DNA from: Paragorgia papillata
Lineage: Eukaryota; Cnidaria; Anthozoa; Scleralcyonacea; Coralliidae
Reading direction: 5' to 3'
DNA: 64,000 bases
Assembly (NCBI GenBank): GCA_035771165.1
Contig: JAWNZC010000108.1
Location: 124,001 to 188,000, forward strand
Shown here: positions 45,923-64,000 of the stretch, piece after piece
Numbering within the stretch: position 1 is the stretch's first letter
Layout: each line of letters begins with the position of its first letter
Translations under genes and position numbers: made by a program
The notes under the pieces: generated by a model
What the model saw: only the letters and a program-made list of their open reading frames with translations
Told to the model about the DNA's origin: nothing
Database searches by the model: none

Positions 45923-47257
45923 ATGAATAACTCCACATCAACCGCACCCAGGTGTTTTGTCGACGAGGGCGCAGCATACTACTCTCTACACGTCATAATT
46001 GGTTTCCTCATCGTGTGTATAAACAGTGGCGTCATCTACACCATGGCAACCAACAGTTCCCTACGAACAAAACGTAATGCTTTCCTGGCTAGTCTCACTG
46101 TCTCTGATCTACTCGCTGGTCTTGTGGGAATACCACTTCATATTTTATGCAGTTGTTATAACTTGTCATTGGGCAATCTGTGCCTCGCTCAAGCAATCTG
46201 TTTTCGCTTTATATCCATATCAACAATGTTGAATATCTTTATGATTACAATTGAAAGGTACATTGGTATTATTTACCCAATCAAATATACCCTCATTCTT
46301 ACCAAATCTCGCGTGGTTATTCTTCTCTCGTGTACGTGGGCTACGTCAGTCTCGTCAGCTCTCGTTTCCTTCTCGTGGCTGCTCTCGTCAAACGCCGGAA
46401 ATCGTGTTATTCCGGAGAGAGCGAAACAACTGGAGCGAAGCTATTTCATTTTTGCATTCATTGCGTTTTTCTTGCTTCCGCTGGTCATTATGATCGTGTT
46501 GTACTCAAGAATGTTCCGCACTATATCCAAGGCTCGGAGATCTGCGTCAAAAGCTCGGACTTATTTAGATGTTGTCGTGGTCAATCGTGCACAGTCTTCC
46601 GCGCGTGGCAGTTGTGCAGAAAGACGCGAGCGAAGTTGTAGTCACGGTTCCTATGGAGACCATCTTACCGTGCATGGCCGTGAAAGATTGGACTCTAGTC
46701 CACGATTGAGGTCAAGAAGTTTGTTATCAGCACCGGAAGTGCTTCATTCGTCATCAGCACCGGAAATGCTTCATTCGTTATCAAGCCAGTCCTCTGTGGT
46801 TGTCTTTGGGTCGCAAACTGTCGAGAAACATCAAAACGAGGCTGCTACATTCTGTGAGAAAAGTTCAGACAGCGACAAGATCTCGTTTACCAGAAAGTTT
46901 TCCAACGCTTGTGTGACGGCCGCATCCAGATTACGCATGCTCAGACGTTCAAGCCGCGAGGATCGCTTAGGACAAGCGCGTGTTGTGAGAGAATATCGGG
47001 TTTTGAAAATCTTTGTGACAATGCTTACTGTATTTGTCGTGTGTTGGTCAACCTGGTACATTATGCTCTTTGACTTTACACAAATGTTTCATGTTCCTGA
47101 TGTGATTTTGGATTGTTTTGACGTCTTGCGTGTTTCCGTCTCGTTTTTTAATCCCATTCTTTACACGTTTTTAAAGAAAGACTTTCGGGTTGCTTTTGTG
47201 AAGAGTTTTAAAGGTCGTCAACAGGCGAAAATAGAAGTAAAGAAGATGTTGAAATGA
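45923..47257 (+). CDS. Class A (rhodopsin-like) GPCR, copy B
   Basis: A 444-aa duplicate of copy A starting at ATG 45923. The deduced proteins differ at one visible position (CFDVL here, CFDVM in copy A, in TM7). All receptor landmarks are kept: ERY at the end of TM3, CWSTW in TM6 without the usual proline, NPILY in TM7, and the long Ser/Arg-rich third loop. The frame is intact and the poly(A) signal AATAAA is at 47481-47486. Near-identity means recent duplication or two alleles assembled in tandem. Confidence 0.92.
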   Translation: MNNSTSTAPRCFVDEGAAYYSLHVIIGFLIVCINSGVIYTMATNSSLRTKRNAFLASLTVSDLLAGLVGIPLHILCSCYNLSLGNLCLAQAICFRFISISTMLNIFMITIERYIGIIYPIKYTLILTKSRVVILLSCTWATSVSSALVSFSWLLSSNAGNRVIPERAKQLERSYFIFAFIAFFLLPLVIMIVLYSRMFRTISKARRSASKARTYLDVVVVNRAQSSARGSCAERRERSCSHGSYGDHLTVHGRERLDSSPRLRSRSLLSAPEVLHSSSAPEMLHSLSSQSSVVVFGSQTVEKHQNEAATFCEKSSDSDKISFTRKFSNACVTAASRLRMLRRSSREDRLGQARVVREYRVLKIFVTMLTVFVVCWSTWYIMLFDFTQMFHVPDVILDCFDVLRVSVSFFNPILYTFLKKDFRVAFVKSFKGRQQAKIEVKKMLK

Positions 47258-48224
47258 GCAGTATGACACTATGATCATGTCACACAATTCGTCTGCTGCA
47301 AATGCGGGTTTATATCGTTGCTGTTATATACTCCCATATGAGTTGAATCTTTCGTCGTTTACAACTCCACCACCTCGTCAGAAACTGAAAAAAGATGCAG
47401 TTAATGAAAGCACGGATATTTATAACATATTGATCAATGTATGTCAGTTATAATTATATTGAGTTGAAATACTGAGTACAAATAAAGCCATACACGGCTC
47501 ACTGGTAGTTGAGAATATTTGTAGTATACTGAATGTTTTTACCGCATGTTATATATAGCCGACCAGGCAGATTACCAGGAGGTCTCCACTTGAAGAGTAA
47601 AATCGTTTGGCGTTAGCCAGAGTAAAAGTAATAAGTTGCCAAATGGCAACCATGCCCGGTAAAGGATTAATTGATTATTCCTTTTGCTAATATTATTACA
47701 AATGCAAATGAACGTTATTGTAGTTTTAGCATAGTCAATGAAATAATAGTCTGGAAAGATGGGAAAGGCAGCTTACAACGATTGAACTGTGATTTTATGC
47801 CGTTCGAACGGTCTTCACCTTGTACAAATATATTTTGCAGTCATTAAGTACTGTAATATTTAAACAACTGACCTTGCATTCTCTTCATCATGCACAAGTT
47901 TGTATAAACGTCAACAAAAATATAAAACAAAGACTTTCTTCGAGTTTCCAGACCATATTTTAATTGACTATGGTTTTGGTCATATCATAGGACATAATCA
48001 TAAAGTTATTCTAATTGAGCACGCGCGTACCACGTGAGATGTACTTGGAGTTCTACGAACGATTATGACGTCATATAATATATCACATGACTATCAATAA
48101 TGTTTTATAAGTTATTTTAAGCTGGAACGAAAGAAGGAAACGTTTGTTTGTGGACATGAATAGTAGAGAAAACTGAATTGGATTAAAGCGTTTAATAAAA
48201 AACAACCCCTCGAAACTGTTAACC
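47258..48224. other. Intergenic spacer downstream of GPCR copy B
   Basis: Duplicate of 39272-40245, with the same poly(A) signal and the same dispersed GGCGTTAGCCAGAGTAAAA motif. No gene was seen. Confidence 0.65.
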
Positions 48225-48620
48225 ATGGAGAAGAAATTTTTATCTCCACTGAGCGCAAAAATGTTGGTCAGGCAACCAAATCTTCATTTTCAAGCTGAGC
48301 AGGAAGATGTGATGAACTGGTTTCAAGAACTTGTTATGAACGTCGAGAACCCAGAACTAAAATATGTTTCGAATAAAAGATACCAAACTGTTTGTACAAA
48401 GATTGAAAAACTAGAAGAAGAATTAAATTCTTTTGAGGAAGATTGTGTTGCAAATGATAAAAACAAGAACAATGGAACTCAAGGAAGAAGCAACGAGGAA
48501 TATGATATACAGGAAACAGTGTGTCATAATAGAACTGCCGAGGAAACACTTCAACTTATTGCGGATATTTATAGAATTTTACCAGAAGTTCGTCAAGTAC
48601 TTGGTGTAAAACGTTTATAG
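48225..48620 (+). CDS. 131-aa protein of unknown function, copy B
   Basis: Duplicate of the ORF at 40246-40641 with ATG in ACCATGG context. It differs by A15V-like and R58C-like changes (KMLVRQP, YQTVCTK) but stays open. Function is unknown; same predicted helical, acidic character as copy A. Confidence 0.65.
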   Translation: MEKKFLSPLSAKMLVRQPNLHFQAEQEDVMNWFQELVMNVENPELKYVSNKRYQTVCTKIEKLEEELNSFEEDCVANDKNKNNGTQGRSNEEYDIQETVCHNRTAEETLQLIADIYRILPEVRQVLGVKRL

Positions 48621-49497
48621 AAATAGAAACATTGTTCATTGGTGTGTGTTGAAGCGGATTTAGCGTAAGTCAAACCAGTTATGCAGCTGAGGTAAAAACT
48701 TGCCGGGTTCGTGAACAGATATGTATTGTGGCAGTCAGTGGCGCTTTTATTAATAACTTCGAGTATATTACTACATTGATCTGCGTCTCTTGGTATTGCA
48801 AGTTGGATGATTAGCTCCAGTAATTATTGTTATTATTATAATTATTATTGAAAACAAGATTGTGCAATGTAAACAAACATGCATTTGTTCGTGCATTATT
48901 TTTATTATAATTTATAAGTAACTATATATATAAGCTTATAGTAAAGAGTTCTGCAGACCAATATATAAGTCTCTAGTAAATACTAAATCTGAACTACACC
49001 GAGTGTTTTATGAGCCATAATTAAACATTTTCCTTCCGCGTTTCAGTTCTGAATTATCTCACAATTAGTTTTGTTACTACTGCAACAAAGACTAATTTTG
49101 TTCTACTATCTGATTTTACTAGGAATGTAATTTTTACCGTTTTACACTAACAATTTTGTTACTACTATTACTTAGCAGCTACTCTTGCAGCACTAATAAC
49201 ACATGATGCATTCTTAACAGCTACTTTTATACTTACATTTCTTAATTTGGTACTTTTACGTTACACATATACATTTGTAAATTTGTTACTTTTACACTTG
49301 TGTTTGCTAATTTGTTACTTTTACACTTGTGTTTGTTTGCTACTTTCACATATTTATTTTCTGACTTGTATACTATTTAATTTTACACATACATTTTTGT
49401 ATACCTTGTCTTTTCAACTATTATCTCCCTACATTTTCGTAGCAGTGTTATGAAATATATATTTCTTTTCCTGCTGTAGCATGCCAGAAGACACCGC
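48621..49497. other. AT-rich convergent spacer before the TRP gene
   Basis: Counterpart of 40642-41522, with TTGTTACTTTTACACTTGTG repeats near 49270-49340. It contains the 3' UTRs of the 131-aa gene and the TRP gene. Confidence 0.65.
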
Positions 49498-58009
<8,512 letters not shown>

Positions 58010-59490
58010 CTTTTAAAATCACACGATTAGAAAACTGACTGAATTCGTTTTCCACTTTAGTTTTTACGATGACTTTATTGCTACTTCATATTGAAGAGCA
58101 TTAAACAAGTTATCGGCAATAACGTTAACGAGTTAGTCCTTCTCTCGCTGTTTGTTTGTTTAAGTGTCGCACTACAACGGCTTATAGCTTTTAAACGCTT
58201 TCATAATGAACACGCAGAAGGTGTTTTTAGTTTTAATGAGACAAACATAAACGGTCCTTGAACTTTAAAAACATTTTAAAACACAACAAAAACAATAGGA
58301 TGACCTTGGCGTAATTAAAGTTATTATCACATCCGTATATTGCCCTTCATTGGTTGAGAGAAACAAGCTGCAAGCTGCCGAAATAATCGAAAAGTGACTA
58401 TATAGTTAACAACGGTTGTTTTGCCTTGGGTATAACTCGTTCTTATGGGGATTTTAATGTTGCGCGGTGTAGTAGAGGACTCTGCTTCTACTACAGCAGT
58501 GACATGGTCGTTAAACCGACTGCAGTATTCTTTCGTGCGACTCCATAACATTTCTACAGATGTTGTCGCATTTAGTTATTAAACGAAGTAATTTTATTCA
58601 TTTCAAGGGAAACACGACTAGAAAATTTCTTACAACATTTTGTGTCTAAATAAGTGTTTAAGGAAAAACTGTTGTTCAATTCATCGACGCCGTTTTTATA
58701 GAGAGTTATCAGTGGAGATACATTTCTGTTAAGAACAAATTAAGGATAAGTGTTTTTTTAGTACATCCAGAAAACTATTGTAACTCAATAATAATGCTGC
58801 GACAATGTTTTTATTTATTTTGATAAGTATCCGAATACTATAAACCCCGTTCGGATTTAATTTAATTTGGGACCTCAGCAGTGAGACGTGCTGTGCTCAG
58901 TTCCCCTGTTGTGCATCATTAAGGATTTATAACAATGTTAACTTAAGACTAGACTCGCTCCGCTTTGTCTAGCTTTTTTTTATTTCACATTTTGCAACTA
59001 TGGTATGTATTATTTAGTTATGTTAAACTTAAAGATTGAAGTTAAAACTTAGGCACTGAACTGAGCCTTATTATAAGCTCAGAAATTAAGTAAAGATATA
59101 TGTGTAATCTACAAATTATGTTATTACAAACAATATTGTTATTAAAATTTCAATGCAGTGAGTTCTCAGTGAAATTCTAAATATAATCTATATACAGTGA
59201 AGCTTTACCACAACTAGAAATGTATATATTAATCAGTAAAAATGTACAGTGCAAAAGAAGAAATTCGCTCCCAGAAAGAGAAATTACTCTCAGAGGAGGA
59301 GATTGCAATAAAACTTTGCCTAAATGCGCATGCACACGAGAGTCTACGTTTTTCTTACATGACGTGTTCATTACGGCCAGAGCTGTTGACTCGCTGACGC
59401 TAGCCAAAAGGACCACAGGCTCTGGTGGACAAAAATTGCCGCTATCTTATTGGACTAGAGGTGCTTGATGATGCGCAGTGTCCTCCTTTA
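58010..59490. other. Intergenic spacer between the two TRP genes
   Basis: It contains the promoter and 5' UTR of the complete TRP gene (- strand, right of 58009) and the 3' UTR of the next TRP gene. AT-rich; no ORF of note on either strand. Confidence 0.65.

Positions 59491-64000
<4,510 letters not shown>

Overview
This is a eukaryotic, almost certainly metazoan, nuclear window. Genes are split by short GT-AG introns, the DNA is AT-rich, and microsatellites, MITEs and SINE-like pieces are abundant. The gene set points to an animal: a KMT2E/SETD5-type PHD-SET protein, BAP1, the piRNA-pathway helicase MOV10L1, a B4GALNT3/4-like glycosyltransferase, a class A GPCR, ankyrin TRP channels and a protamine-like histone H1. 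A marine invertebrate, perhaps a cnidarian, fits best. That is inference from gene style and repeats, not proof.

Layout from left to right. 1-340 is the 3' end of an unrecognised + strand gene. 341-3606 is intergenic and holds five copies of a TTAA-flanked MITE. 3607-13295 is a 23-exon KMT2E/SETD5 homologue (+). 14380-14889 is an intronless protamine-like H1 (+) with a full CRE palindrome upstream. 15542-17895 is a 4-exon B4GALNT3/4-like gene (+), tail-to-tail with a 14-exon BAP1 gene (-; 22930 to 18314). BAP1 is head-to-head, 354 bp away, with a 19-exon MOV10L1 gene (+; 23285-33996). From MOV10L1's last exon rightward the sequence is present twice at about 98-99% identity. Unit 1 is 33787-43415 and unit 2 is 43421-51390. 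Each unit carries the MOV10L1 tail, an intronless class A GPCR, a 131-aa gene of unknown function, and the 3' part of a TRP channel gene on the - strand. Only unit 2's TRP gene is complete (58009 to 49498, 6 exons). A third, more diverged TRP gene (59491 to beyond 64000, -) starts outside the window.

All multi-exon models were assembled by hand from splice sites. For each complete gene the summed exon length is a multiple of three and the reading frame stays open across every junction, which is strong internal support. KMT2E-like and BAP1 are chromatin regulators. MOV10L1 and the H1/protamine-like gene suggest germline roles. The GPCR and TRP genes form a sensory/signalling cluster.

I found no clearly new system. 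The observations most worth checking are the large near-identical repeat (real tandem duplication or unpurged haplotype), an intron made mostly of one fold-back element, nested and target-site-resolved MITEs, a GalNAc-transferase lacking its expected acidic C-terminal motif, a GPCR pair lacking the TM6 proline, and the CRE-bearing sperm-type H1 gene.
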